Shown one piece after another: positions 8,927 to 17,731 of a stretch of DNA of 64,000 nucleotides; the stretch's first letter is position 1, and each line of letters begins with the position of its first letter. This DNA is from Bhargavaea massiliensis. GTDB lineage: Bacteria; Bacillota; Bacilli; Bacillales_A; Planococcaceae. The stretch spans positions 62,001 to 126,000 of the forward strand of contig NZ_JAHBCJ010000006.1 of assembly GCF_018390575.1 (NCBI RefSeq). The letters are read 5' to 3'. Under the pieces are notes generated by a model, which was not told the DNA's origin, made no database searches, and worked only from the letters and a program-made list of their open reading frames with translations. Position numbers and translations under genes: made by a program.

Positions 8927-9007
8927 CCCACCTTCTCAATCCTGCTATACTTCTATCCCCTTTAACCTTTTGCACCTAAACAGGGAGACGTGGGATCGGT
9001 GAATGGT

Positions 9008-9328
9008 TCACCGGATTTTCCGGTAGCGCTTATATCTATAGCCGCCAAGGGCGAAGGTCTTTTTCCCGGCAGCTTCAGCTGTTGCGTCTTCCCTTTCTGA
9101 GATGGAATCCCCACTGACCGTGACGAGCTCGGCATGGTTTCCGCTGGTCACGAGAAAGTATGCCTCTTTGTCTTTCAGTTGGCCCACTGCCCGAGTTAAT
9201 GTCAGCGTTTCATCAAACAGCATATCCAGCAGCCTGAATTTTTTCTTTGCAAACCCGGTCCTGACGAGCTCATAGATCGATGAGCCTTCCGGAACTGTCT
9301 CCAGTATGGTTTCCTCCGCTTTTTTCAT
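9008..9328 (-). CDS. Hypothetical protein, 106 residues
   Basis: I do not recognise this family. The product is a small soluble protein with a helical N-terminal half (MKKAEETILETVPEGSSIYELVRTG), a central strand-rich part (EAYFLVTSGNHAELVTVSGD), and a very basic C-terminus (GGYRYKRYRKIR). There is no signal peptide or membrane segment. It has a normal start with GGAGAGGAC upstream and codon use like its neighbours, so it is likely real. It stands alone between the transporter terminator and the DUF2971 gene. The basic tail might bind nucleic acid, but that is a guess. Confidence 0.6.
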   Translation of the reverse strand: MKKAEETILETVPEGSSIYELVRTGFAKKKFRLLDMLFDETLTLTRAVGQLKDKEAYFLVTSGNHAELVTVSGDSISEREDATAEAAGKKTFALGGYRYKRYRKIR

Positions 9329-9403
9329 CGATGTCCTCTCCTTAGACGATTTGTTTATCCTGCCTTGAGTCTACGTATGGAGCCGGAAATGGTTTCAAAT
9401 AGG

Positions 9404-9445
9404 GAAAACCTGATCCCGTGCCGCAAAATCGGACACAGGATCAGG
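9404..9445 (-). terminator. Terminator of the osmoprotectant transporter operon
   Basis: On the minus strand CCTGATCC pairs with GGATCAGG across a partly paired 20-base loop, followed by TTTTCCC, right at the end of the permease/binding-protein gene. Confidence 0.7.
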
Positions 9446-9446
9446 C

Positions 9447-10967
9447 TCACTGGTATTCTATAAGCTTTGCCGATTCGAGAAAGTCCCTGGCAACATCTTC
9501 TGCAGGAACTCCGTCAACATTGACCCGATAATTCATTTCGCGCATTTCATCGTCTGAGATTTTGCCGGACAGTACATTCAGCGCCCGTACAATTTCGGGG
9601 TAGTCTTCAGCAGTTTCCTCCTGCATAAGCGGGGCTCCCTGATAAGGCGGAAACAGCTGCCGGTCATCCTGCAGCACTTTCAGGTTGTACCGTTCGATTT
9701 CGCTATCCGTCGAATACGCATCGACCAGATTGATGTCCCCTGATTCAATTGCCGTGTACCTGAGCTTTGGCTCCATCGTGACAATTTCGGGAAACTCAAT
9801 GCCGTATAGGGATTGGATGCCGAGATAGCCGTCTTCCCGATCTGAGAATTCCAGCGTGAATCCGGCACGGACCTGACTTTCGATTTTTTTCAGGTCGGAG
9901 ATGGTATTCAAGCCGTTTTCCTCCGCAAAAGTTTCCGGTACGGCAAGCGTATAGGTATTGTTGTATTGCATCGGGGCCAGCAAGGCCATGCCAAATTGTT
10001 CCGACAGGCCGTCGCGGGCCTGCTCGTAGACTGCCCGGCTATCCGTACTTTCTGCGGTCTCCTTCAGGAATTCGGAAATTGCCGTTCCGGTGAATTCGGG
10101 ATAGATATCGATCTCGCCCGAACGGAGTGCATTAAAAACAAAACTTGTCTTTCCAAGCCCCGGCTTTAGCTCAACCTCCAGATCGGTTTGTTCTTCAATC
10201 AGGATTTTGTACATATTGATCAGAATTTCCGGTTCTGAACCGAGCTTTCCGCCGATGACCAGTTTTTCATCGCCCTTGTTGAATAGAGGCACTGCCAGCA
10301 CAAGTGCCGCAAGCGCGAAAATCCCTGAAATGGCAAACACACTTTTCCTGAATGGCATGTCCTCGAATTTCTTCAGGATCAGGTCAAAGACGATGGCTAA
10401 CATTGCTGCCGGAATTGCACCGAGTACGATCAGGGATGTGTTGTTCCTGTCGATACCGAGGAGGATCAGGTCACCGAGCCCCCCTGCGCCGATCAGTGCC
10501 GCAAGCGTAGCCGTTCCGATGATGAGGACGGTGGATGTCCGGATGCCCGCCATGATGACCGGCATGGCAAGGGGCAGCTCCACCTTCAGGAGTCTCCTGC
10601 GGGTATTCATGCCCATCGCTTTTGCCGCTTCGATCAGGGACGGATCGATCTCCCGGATTCCCGTATAGGTGTTTCTGAGTATGGGCAGCAGTGCATAAGC
10701 CGTCAGTGCAATGACGGCCGGTATTCGCCCGATGCCCACGAGAGGGATCAATAATCCGAGAAGGGCAAGAGACGGGATGGTCTGGATCACTGAGGCAGCT
10801 CCGAGGATTCCTTCAGCCAGTTTCCTTCTTCCGGTCAGCCAGATACCGGCCGGCAACGCGATCAGGACTGCAAACAGTAAAGCGATGAAGGATATCTCGA
10901 TGTGCTCCAGCAGCGCGGTCCATAAGTCGCTTTTCCGCTGGTCGAAGGCGGATAAAAACTCAGTCAT
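9447..10967 (-). CDS. Osmoprotectant ABC permease fused to substrate-binding domain
   Basis: This 506-residue membrane protein imports glycine betaine, choline or a similar osmoprotectant. Residues 1-200 form a five- to six-helix permease domain with the inner-membrane loop EAAKAMGMNTRRRLLKVELPLAMPVIMAGIR, the EAA motif that docks the ATPase. After a further helix near residue 225, an OpuAC/ProX-type binding domain begins at LVIGGKLGSEPEIL and runs to the end, so the receptor is tethered outside the cell. This fused form is known for OpuB/OpuC-like systems of Firmicutes. The start is the ATG at 10967; it overlaps the ATPase stop by eight bases (ATGACTGA), which suggests translational coupling. 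A TTG ten codons earlier is less likely. Confidence 0.9.
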   Translation of the reverse strand: MTEFLSAFDQRKSDLWTALLEHIEISFIALLFAVLIALPAGIWLTGRRKLAEGILGAASVIQTIPSLALLGLLIPLVGIGRIPAVIALTAYALLPILRNTYTGIREIDPSLIEAAKAMGMNTRRRLLKVELPLAMPVIMAGIRTSTVLIIGTATLAALIGAGGLGDLILLGIDRNNTSLIVLGAIPAAMLAIVFDLILKKFEDMPFRKSVFAISGIFALAALVLAVPLFNKGDEKLVIGGKLGSEPEILINMYKILIEEQTDLEVELKPGLGKTSFVFNALRSGEIDIYPEFTGTAISEFLKETAESTDSRAVYEQARDGLSEQFGMALLAPMQYNNTYTLAVPETFAEENGLNTISDLKKIESQVRAGFTLEFSDREDGYLGIQSLYGIEFPEIVTMEPKLRYTAIESGDINLVDAYSTDSEIERYNLKVLQDDRQLFPPYQGAPLMQEETAEDYPEIVRALNVLSGKISDDEMREMNYRVNVDGVPAEDVARDFLESAKLIEYQ

Positions 10968-11934
10968 GTTGACCGGCCCCTTTCCTTCCGGCAGCAAGAA
11001 GGCGGAAAGCCGCGGCCCGATCTATCATGCCGATCAGCTCGCCTCCGTCTTCCACGCCAACTGCTTCATAATCGGCCATCACGCTGACGAGGCGGTCCGC
11101 ACGGATATCCGCGGAAAGAACGGTCTGCGGTTTCGGAGTTATGTAAGGAGAGCCGGAAACCCAATGTCTCAGATCCAGAACATCTTGCAGAGGGTCTTTT
11201 CTGCTCCCGATGAACTCCCGGACAAACTCTCCGGATGGATTCCTCCTCAGTTCATCGGGCGTTCCGGCCTGAACGATCTTTCCATCACGCATCAGGCAGA
11301 TCCGGTCGGCCAATTTCAGCGCTTCGCCCATGTCATGGGTGACAAACACGGTGGTCTTGCCGAATGACCTTTTCAGATGCAGCATGTCATCCTGGAGTTT
11401 TTCCCTTGCCACAGGATCCAGCGCACTGAACGGCTCGTCCATCAGCAGGATTTCCGGATCTGCCGCCAATGCCCGGATGACCCCGACACGCTGTTGCTGG
11501 CCTCCGGATAATTCGGATGGCTTTCTGTGTGCAAAAACGGCCGGATCCAGACCGACCTGTTCCAAAAGTTCATGTACGCGCTGTTTGATTGTCCCCTTTT
11601 CCGTCCGTTTCATATCCGGGACCACTCTGATGTTTTCTTCGACAGTCATATGCGGAAAAAGGGCGATCTGCTGCAGAACATAGCCGATGTTCCAACGCAA
11701 CCGGTCAACATCATAACGAACGGCATTTTTTCCGTTGATCAGGATGGATCCGGCTGTCGGTTCGATCAGACGGTTGATCATCTTGAGGGTCGTCGTCTTT
11801 CCGCATCCGCTCGGCCCGATCAGGACGATGAACTCACCTTTTTTTATCTCTAGATTAAGGGAATCTACGGCTTTTGTGCCGTCCCCGTATTGTTTGGTCA
11901 CGTTCTGAAATTCAATGATGGATGCGATTGTCAC
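10960..11934 (-). CDS. Osmoprotectant ABC transporter ATPase
   Basis: This 324-residue cytoplasmic ATPase powers the adjacent permease/binding-protein fusion. Walker A is GPSGCGKTT (about residues 38-46), the signature is LSGGQQQRVG, Walker B is ILLMDEPFSALD, and the switch His lies in VFVTHDMGEAL. The C-terminal 80 residues contain a single degenerate CBS half (VSVMADYEAVGVEDGGELIGMI); OpuA/OpuC ATPases use tandem CBS domains as an ionic-strength sensor, and only part is present here. The start is GTG at 11934 with GGAGGGG upstream. It is the first gene of a two-gene operon, expected to respond to osmotic stress, although no operator is visible. Confidence 0.9.
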   Translation of the reverse strand: MTIASIIEFQNVTKQYGDGTKAVDSLNLEIKKGEFIVLIGPSGCGKTTTLKMINRLIEPTAGSILINGKNAVRYDVDRLRWNIGYVLQQIALFPHMTVEENIRVVPDMKRTEKGTIKQRVHELLEQVGLDPAVFAHRKPSELSGGQQQRVGVIRALAADPEILLMDEPFSALDPVAREKLQDDMLHLKRSFGKTTVFVTHDMGEALKLADRICLMRDGKIVQAGTPDELRRNPSGEFVREFIGSRKDPLQDVLDLRHWVSGSPYITPKPQTVLSADIRADRLVSVMADYEAVGVEDGGELIGMIDRAAAFRLLAAGRKGAGQHD

Positions 11935-11975
11935 TCAACCCCTCCGATTGTTGTTCCCATTTTACCATTTACATG

Positions 11976-12013
11976 AAAGAACAGCGGTCCGGAATGGTTC
12001 CGGCCCGCTGTCT
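11976..12013 (-). terminator. Terminator of the alpha/beta hydrolase gene
   Basis: ACAGCGG(t)CCGGAA pairs with TTCCGG(c)CCGCTGT around a short loop; on the minus strand it is followed by TCTTTC. It begins right after the hydrolase stop. Confidence 0.7.
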
Positions 12014-12967
12014 TTACCCCGGTCGCACCGATCGTTGCTTTGCCAGCCAATCCCCAATGATGGCAGTCAGCCCCGGGGACAGCGGACTATCGGCAATGGA
12101 CTTATATTCCTTCAGGAGCCCCAGCATCGTATGCTCGCCTTCATACTCTTTCAGCAGATGATTCATGTCAGGAATGATGTGCCATTCTGACTCGCCAGGA
12201 ACCGTTTCCGCGATGAGCCGGGCATGTTCAGGCGGTACCTGGAGGTCCTTACTGCCGGTCACTGCAAGGACGGGACAATCCGCACGCGTAAGGTATTCCA
12301 CGACATCGTAGTCCAATGTCTCCCGCAGCCATTTTGCGTTCAACCTGATTCCCTTCACTCTCATAACCGGCTTGTCGGAGTTCGCCACTTTGCTGAAGAT
12401 CTGTTCGTTTTGCTTCCTTGCACGGTCTGTCACCTTGAATGTCCTGAAAATCCAGCCTTTCAGTCCGTCCGTCTCATTCATCTCCTCATAAGCCATCTCA
12501 TTCTGTCTCGGCATGAGGTCTGCGGACGGCTCTGCTGCCCCGGCCAGAAGAATCATTCCGTCCACCGGCTCCAGGTTATGGACAGCCGGCGCGATCATGG
12601 CACCCTCGCTATGACCCAGAATGAGGATCCGTTCCGGGTCAGCATTTGGATGCCGCTTCAGGAAGCGCACCCCCTCGACGGCATCATCAATCAGGTCGGA
12701 AAGGCCGGCTTCATTGAATGAACCCTTGCTTTTGTAAGTGCCGCGTTTGTCATAGCGGAGCGTCATGTACCCTTGTGTTGCCAGGAATTCCGCCAGCTCT
12801 TTATAGACATTCATCTGCAGGTTCTTGAGGTTGCCGTCACGATCCCCCTTGCCGGAACCGGCGATGATGAGCACAGCCGGATAAGTGTCCTGTTTTTCTT
12901 CCGGCATGGTCAATGTTCCGCTCAGCGGAAAAGCCGATTCAATCGTCACCAGCGCTTCCTTGTACAT
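12014..12967 (-). CDS. Alpha/beta hydrolase (S9/esterase type)
   Basis: This 317-residue cytoplasmic hydrolase has the canonical order of the fold: oxyanion-region VLIIAGSGKGDRDGN, a YDKRGTYKSKG loop, nucleophile elbow GHSEGA (Ser near residue 119), an acid in VTGSKDLQVP, and a catalytic His in IIPDMNHLLKEYEG. The N-terminal LSGTLTMPEEKQDTYPAVLI strand is typical of the family that includes yeast and bacterial dipeptidyl-peptidase-like hydrolases. The substrate is unknown. The ATG at 12967 follows GGAGGGG. It is monocistronic. Confidence 0.85.
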   Translation of the reverse strand: MYKEALVTIESAFPLSGTLTMPEEKQDTYPAVLIIAGSGKGDRDGNLKNLQMNVYKELAEFLATQGYMTLRYDKRGTYKSKGSFNEAGLSDLIDDAVEGVRFLKRHPNADPERILILGHSEGAMIAPAVHNLEPVDGMILLAGAAEPSADLMPRQNEMAYEEMNETDGLKGWIFRTFKVTDRARKQNEQIFSKVANSDKPVMRVKGIRLNAKWLRETLDYDVVEYLTRADCPVLAVTGSKDLQVPPEHARLIAETVPGESEWHIIPDMNHLLKEYEGEHTMLGLLKEYKSIADSPLSPGLTAIIGDWLAKQRSVRPG

Positions 12968-13133
12968 ATTCCGACCCCTCCTGATATTTCCTGATTTCCA
13001 TCATTCATTTCGATATTTATGCTTCTGTTCCCTTTTCCTCAAGCCTTATTATTTGAGACTGTCATTCGGTCCAGTGGCCGTACCCTGTGGTAAAGTGAAA
13101 TCGAAGTGATTGAGAAAAAAGGAGAAATGACGA

Positions 13134-14138
13134 TTGGTCACCTACAACATCCTTGACTATTCCCCCATCGATGAAGGATCGGATGCGCGCCATGCACTTC
13201 TCCATACAACAGAGCTGGCCAAACTGGCGGAAAAGCTGGGCTACAAACGATTCTGGGTGTCAGAGCATCATCACGTGCGCTCCATTGCCGGCAGCAGTCC
13301 TGAAATGCTGATGATGCACCTTGCCGATTCAACAGAACACATCCGGATCGGCTCCGGCGGTGTCATGCTTCCCCACTACAGCCCATATAAAGTCGCCGAG
13401 AATTTCCGTGTCCTGGAAGCATTGCACCCGTACCGGATCGACCTTGGAATCGGCCGATCACCCAGCTACCGGCTCGTCAACCGGGCCATGAATGAATCAA
13501 AAGGAAAACGCTTATCTTATGAGCAGCAGATTGAGGATATTCGCCATTTTCTTTCGGAACCGAAAGCCAATCACCGCTTTAAGGACCTTACTGCCATGCC
13601 GGTCATCGAAACCGTTCCGGAGATGTGGCTTCTCGGAACCGGCCAGGGCAGTGCAGCAATCGCTGCCGGTCAGGGCATGGCATATGCTTTTGCGCACCTC
13701 GGGAAGCCTGAGGGCGGACTTGAAGCGGTCAGTCACTACAGGAATCATTTCAACCCCTCTCCCCTTCTCAGCAGTCCAAAGGTCATGATTTCCGTTTTCG
13801 CGGTCGTAGCAGAGACCGCAGAAAAGGCGGAGTCACTGGCCAAGGCATTTGATCTTTGGCTGCTGTCTGTGGAGTCCTCCAGTCCCCCGCCTTATTATCC
13901 GGCTGTGGAAACAGCATTGGCGCGAGGATTTAGTGCACTGGAGAGGGAAAAGATCCGGCACAACAGGAAACGTATGTTTATCGGAACACCCGTACATGTA
14001 GCAGAAGAGATCAAAAAAACTGCCAATACTTATCATGCGGATGAAGTGACGATCGTCCCCAATGTCTATGGTGCTGAAAATCGTATGATGGGAATCGCAC
14101 TGCTGGCGGAAACACTGGGCATCGGAAAAGCAGAATAA
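13134..14138 (+). CDS. LLM-class flavin-dependent monooxygenase
   Basis: This 334-residue protein is a luciferase-like TIM barrel that uses reduced flavin and oxygen on an unknown substrate. Family blocks are LAEKLGYKRFWVSEHHHVRSIAGSSPEM, RIGSGGVMLPHYSPYKVAENFRVLEALHPYRIDLGIGRSPS and the late GTPVHVAEEI segment. The group resembles the MsnO8/YhbW-like subfamily of Bacillales. Start choice: the in-frame start is TTG at 13134 with AAGGAG nine bases upstream; an ATG at 13127 is out of frame. It is single, ends in a terminator, and a flavin reductase for such enzymes is encoded 4 kb away (18535), though no link is shown. Confidence 0.88.
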   Translation: MVTYNILDYSPIDEGSDARHALLHTTELAKLAEKLGYKRFWVSEHHHVRSIAGSSPEMLMMHLADSTEHIRIGSGGVMLPHYSPYKVAENFRVLEALHPYRIDLGIGRSPSYRLVNRAMNESKGKRLSYEQQIEDIRHFLSEPKANHRFKDLTAMPVIETVPEMWLLGTGQGSAAIAAGQGMAYAFAHLGKPEGGLEAVSHYRNHFNPSPLLSSPKVMISVFAVVAETAEKAESLAKAFDLWLLSVESSSPPPYYPAVETALARGFSALEREKIRHNRKRMFIGTPVHVAEEIKKTANTYHADEVTIVPNVYGAENRMMGIALLAETLGIGKAE

Positions 14139-14142
14139 ACGA

Positions 14143-14190
14143 AAAGCCTTCCGGGACAGGCGGATAGCCTTTCTTGGAAGGTTTTCTTTA
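14143..14190 (+). terminator. Terminator of the LLM monooxygenase gene
   Basis: AAAAGCCTTCC pairs with GGAAGGTTTTC across a 23-base loop and is followed by a T-rich tract. Confidence 0.6.
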
Positions 14191-14321
14191 AATGATAAAA
14201 TCCTTTCTTCCTGCGTAGTTATAGATCAAGACGGGAAAACTATGACGAATAGCCATGACACCACATCATTTTCCCACCATGTTATACTGAACACCATTTC
14301 AAACAGGAAAAGAGGCCTGAC

Positions 14322-14480
14322 ATGCTAAAAAAAATCATGAAACAGCTGAAAAACCTGTCACGCGGAAGCAGCTCCCGCAGACATCATGATCGTCGCGGGA
14401 GCTCAAGCAGCCGGAGATACAACCGTTCCCCGCTAAACGGAAGCAAATACTACAAAAGGCGCGGACGGAGCAGCAGCTAA
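14322..14480 (+). CDS. Small basic Arg/Ser-rich protein, 52 residues
   Basis: This short gene codes for a peptide that starts MLKKIMKQLKNLSRGSSS, continues with an RRHHDRRGSSSSRRY segment, and ends in KYYKRRGRSSS. It is extremely basic, with no membrane helix and no acidic residues apart from one Asp, and looks like a nucleic-acid- or polyanion-binding or spore/coat-type protein. AAAAGAGG lies upstream of the ATG. Its stop overlaps by three to four bases the stop of the convergent Hanks-type kinase, and its many Ser and Arg residues would make it a natural phosphorylation substrate; that is a guess from proximity. I do not recognise the family. Confidence 0.6.
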   Translation: MLKKIMKQLKNLSRGSSSRRHHDRRGSSSSRRYNRSPLNGSKYYKRRGRSSS

Positions 14481-15295
14481 CTTATGGTCCCGATACTCGA
14501 AACTGCATCTTGTAGATCTGCGGCGATGTCACTGATTTCTCCGTAAGGCTCCATGATGCCCAGCAGCCGTTTCAGCAGATGGACGGTTTCATTTTTTAAA
14601 CTCAGCTCTTCTGTCCAAGGAAGAGCTTTTTTGTTTTTCGGTGTGTAAGTGGTGTAGAGCAGATAAAGCAAAATTTCCCCCAGATCGTAGTAATCCTGAA
14701 GCCTGAGCTGTTCGATGCTGTTATGTTTTCCGCATTGGTTGGCCGGCTTTACAGCCTCGTTTTCACAAACTGAAAGCCCAAAATCGATCAGATAAAGATC
14801 GCCATGGCTGATTAAAATGTTCGGGATCCGCAGGTCCTGATGATAGATCCCCTTCCCATGAAGATATTCGACGATTTTAAGAAGACGGTATAGGATCTGC
14901 AAGGACGCTTCCTCATCGAACGATTGTTGCCCGGAAAAAATCTGCTCTTCCAGGTTATCTGCTTCAATAAACGTCATCGCATAATAAAGGTGCTGGTCAC
15001 CATCCGAAAAATCGTCGATGAACACCGGCAGATTCGGATGATCCAGCTTTTTCATGATCGCCATTTCCTTCCTGAACATGGCAATTTCTTTTTTGCTGTA
15101 CCGCCTGCTCGGCCGCAGCTGCTTTACAACCGTCTTTTCTTTGGTTCGCAGATCGGTACAAAGATAAATGATGCCGTAACTGCCCGCTCCGATCACGTCA
15201 GACACTTGATATCGCTCTTGCAGCCCTGTACCTTCCCGGATCGGCCAGTCCAAAAAAAACTGGCGGGTTTTCCGTGCGACGCGCAGAATGTCCAT
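14477..15295 (-). CDS. Hanks-type Ser/Thr protein kinase
   Basis: This 272-residue cytoplasmic protein has a full kinase domain: glycine loop VIGAGSYGIIYLC (about residues 34-46), ATP-binding Lys in KTVVKQL, catalytic loop YHQDLRIPNIL (HxDLxxxN), and the metal-binding DFG in YLIDFGLS. All catalytic residues are present, so it should be active. There is no transmembrane or PASTA segment, unlike PrkC; short soluble kinases of this type (YrzF-like) occur in Bacillales. Targets are unknown. It converges on, and overlaps by a few bases, a 52-residue Arg/Ser-rich protein gene. The ATG at 15295 has only a distant GAAGGGA site, so expression may be weak. Confidence 0.88.
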   Translation of the reverse strand: MDILRVARKTRQFFLDWPIREGTGLQERYQVSDVIGAGSYGIIYLCTDLRTKEKTVVKQLRPSRRYSKKEIAMFRKEMAIMKKLDHPNLPVFIDDFSDGDQHLYYAMTFIEADNLEEQIFSGQQSFDEEASLQILYRLLKIVEYLHGKGIYHQDLRIPNILISHGDLYLIDFGLSVCENEAVKPANQCGKHNSIEQLRLQDYYDLGEILLYLLYTTYTPKNKKALPWTEELSLKNETVHLLKRLLGIMEPYGEISDIAADLQDAVSSIGTIS

Positions 15296-15499
15296 ACTGG
15301 CTGAAAATCCCTTCTTTAACTTCTATCTTATAGGTGAATGTATCATCCCCGGCTTTATATGACCATAACGGTGCTTTTACAGAAGGCACCATTTATTATT
15401 AAGTCGGACTTGCATGAAATTCGTGTAAAATGGAGTTGGGAAGGTCATTGGGCCAACACAAAAAACCTTCATACATACCATGGAAAGCGGGGCATTCAT

Positions 15500-16630
15500 A
15501 TGCGTTTAGAAACAAAAGCCATCCACGCCGGACGTTCAATTGATCCATCAACAAGTGCGGTCACCATGCCGATCCATCTCTCTTCAACATACGAACGTGC
15601 GGGAGACGGATCTTATCCGAATGAATATATCTACAGCCGGATTGATAACCCGAATCGCAGGGCTTTGGAAGACTGCCTCACATCGCTCGAAGAGGGATTC
15701 GATACCGTCACATTCGGATCCGGGATGGCGGCGATTTCTTCCTTGATCGAATCACTGCCTGCCGATAAACCCCGGCGCATGGTGATGCCCGATGATATGT
15801 ATCATGGCATCCGTTCCCTCCTTACGGATACGGATATCGGAACAAACTTCGATGTTGTGTTTGCAGACATGACCGATCTCAACCAAGTGGAGGAAGCCAT
15901 CCATGCGGCACCGACCGGGATCGTCTGGATGGAGTCTCCTTCCAATCCCCAGCTGAAAGTGACCGATATTCAGGCAGTGGCAAAGCTGGCCAGCGAAGCC
16001 GGCGCATATTCTGTTGTCGATAATACTTGGGCAACACCGGTTCTTCAAAAGCCTCTCAGCCTCGGTGCGGATTTTTCACTTCACTCAGTGACCAAGTACA
16101 TTGGCGGACACAGCGATCTGCTCCTCGGGGCTGTCATCGCAAAAACAGATAGCCCGATGCTTGCCAGATTAAAGGCTGTCCAACAGGCAAAAGGGGCCGT
16201 TCCTTCCCCATTCGACTGCTGGCTTGCCCTGCGTGGCGTTCAAACACTTCCCCTGCGCATGGTGACCCACTGTTCAAATGCTTCGGCAATTGCAGATTTC
16301 CTGAAACAGCACCCGAATGTGGAAGCCGTCCATTATCCTGGACTCCCTGAACATCCGGGACACCAGGTAGCGGCAAATCAGATGAGCTCCTTTGGCGGTA
16401 TGCTGTCCTTCCAGGTAAAAGGCGGACAGGAAGCGGCTATGGCGGTCACTGCAAAAGTGAAATTGTTTATACGGGCCACAAGCCTTGGCGGAACACACAG
16501 CCTGATCGAGCACAGGGCTTCGCTTGAAGGCGTCCATGCGGTTGCTCCTGATAATCTGTTGCGTGTTTCGGTCGGAATTGAGCATGTAGAAGACCTAAAG
16601 GAAGATCTGTTGCAGGCACTGGAAGGATAA
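15500..16630 (+). CDS. PLP-dependent trans-sulfuration enzyme (cystathionine gamma-synthase/lyase family)
   Basis: This 376-residue cytoplasmic enzyme belongs to the Cys/Met metabolism PLP family. The start MRLETKAIHAGRSIDPSTSAVTMPIHLSSTY is typical; EYIYSRIDNPNRRALEDCLTSLE binds the phosphate of the neighbouring subunit; the Schiff-base Lys lies in LHSVTKYIGGHSDLLLG (about residue 199). The C-terminal IRATSLGGTHSLIEHRA block is also canonical. Sequence alone does not separate gamma-synthase, gamma-lyase and methionine gamma-lyase. The ATG at 15500 has a GGAAAGCGGGG site; a longer reading frame upstream lacks one. It is monocistronic, with metA 13 kb away. Confidence 0.9.
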   Translation: MRLETKAIHAGRSIDPSTSAVTMPIHLSSTYERAGDGSYPNEYIYSRIDNPNRRALEDCLTSLEEGFDTVTFGSGMAAISSLIESLPADKPRRMVMPDDMYHGIRSLLTDTDIGTNFDVVFADMTDLNQVEEAIHAAPTGIVWMESPSNPQLKVTDIQAVAKLASEAGAYSVVDNTWATPVLQKPLSLGADFSLHSVTKYIGGHSDLLLGAVIAKTDSPMLARLKAVQQAKGAVPSPFDCWLALRGVQTLPLRMVTHCSNASAIADFLKQHPNVEAVHYPGLPEHPGHQVAANQMSSFGGMLSFQVKGGQEAAMAVTAKVKLFIRATSLGGTHSLIEHRASLEGVHAVAPDNLLRVSVGIEHVEDLKEDLLQALEG

Positions 16631-16669
16631 CTGCCCCAAAAACCCGGATTACAAACGAATCATAGTGCA

Positions 16670-16779
16670 AAACGGCACGGACTCTGATCGCTTACCGCGG
16701 ACCGGCACCGAGCTCCGCCTGAAGCGGACCTCGACAGCCCGGCTTTTCTCGCAGGTATCTCGCAACGTCCGTGCCGTTT
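16670..16779. repeat. 110-base inverted repeat with nested hairpin between convergent genes
   Basis: Perfect 13-base arms (AAACGGCACGGAC at 16670-16682 and its complement at 16767-16779) enclose 84 bases. Inside, CGAGctCCGC pairs with GCGGacCTCG around CTGAA (16709-16733). There is no T run to make it a classical terminator. It fills the gap between the PLP enzyme and the convergent phzF-like gene and could be a structured RNA, a mobile palindromic element or an unusual transcript end. Confidence 0.7.
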
Positions 16780-16805
16780 CTTATGGTTTTCGCTTATTAG
16801 GCAAC

Positions 16806-17699
16806 CTATAATAAGATACTTAACTCTTTCACATACACTGCTTTTCCGGTGATCTGAACATCAAGGTTCTCTTGATCTATCGAGACTTGTACAGCAACAC
16901 GTCCGTCTTTTCCGATTTCCTGTCCCTGTTCTACCACCAGATCCAAACGGCCGGTGAATCCCGTTTGGATGAACTTGGCGTAGTAAGCTCCCATAACTGC
17001 TGAGGCTGTGCCTGTGACGGCATCTTCCACTGTTCCGGCATAAGGCGAGCTGAAATGCCGGCCATGCATGTCCGCGGCCGGATCGTGTGTTTCCAGGCAG
17101 AACGGATGAATGGAGGCTCGGGGCAATTCCTGCAGGACATCAGGGAACCGCTGATTATACGGCTTCATTTCCTGAAATGCCGAAAGATGTTTGACCGGAA
17201 CGAGAAGTGTCCAGCTTCCTGTACTTCCATATAGGATCGGGAAAGTCGGATGAAGATCGGATTCCTTTAGTCCGATCGAATGCATCAGCTCTCTTTTTGA
17301 TCCTTCGTATTCAATGAACTTCGGAGCTGCCTGTTTCATCGCAATGGACCACTCATCGTCTTGGTTCCTGGTCACTTTTATAGGCAGAATGCCTGCCTTC
17401 GTCTCAATCGTCAGCAGCTCCTTGCCGTCCAGCTTGCCTCTGCCGGCAAGTGCATAGACCATCGCCATGGTCGCATGGCCGCAAAGATCCGTTTCATAAC
17501 CTGGTGTAAAAAAACGGATCTTCAAATCAGCCAGATCCGAATCCAGCAAAAACGCTGTCTCATTGTATCCTGCTTTTGCAGTGATCTCCTGCATATCAGA
17601 ATCTGAAAGACCCTTACTATTCAACACAACTCCAGCGGGGTTCCCCTTGCCTGGCTCAGTGCTGAAAGCATCATATTGATAAAGCTTAACTGTCTTCAA
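16806..17699 (-). CDS. PhzF-family isomerase/epimerase
   Basis: This 297-residue cytoplasmic protein has two related halves of the diaminopimelate-epimerase-like fold. Family marks are YQYDAFSTEPGKGNPAGVVLN at the start, GYNETAFLL (catalytic Glu), YETDLCGHATMA, and EDAVTGTASAVMGAYYAKF near the C-terminus. PhzF itself isomerises a phenazine precursor, but most homologues, including this isolated one, have unknown substrates; there are no phenazine genes nearby. The ATG at 17699 is the natural start. It lies 30 bases downstream of the nat remnant on the same strand. Confidence 0.88.
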   Translation of the reverse strand: MKTVKLYQYDAFSTEPGKGNPAGVVLNSKGLSDSDMQEITAKAGYNETAFLLDSDLADLKIRFFTPGYETDLCGHATMAMVYALAGRGKLDGKELLTIETKAGILPIKVTRNQDDEWSIAMKQAAPKFIEYEGSKRELMHSIGLKESDLHPTFPILYGSTGSWTLLVPVKHLSAFQEMKPYNQRFPDVLQELPRASIHPFCLETHDPAADMHGRHFSSPYAGTVEDAVTGTASAVMGAYYAKFIQTGFTGRLDLVVEQGQEIGKDGRVAVQVSIDQENLDVQITGKAVYVKELSILL

Positions 17700-17731
17700 T
17701 TTCTATCCCCTGCCCCAATAGATGGTTTCGA

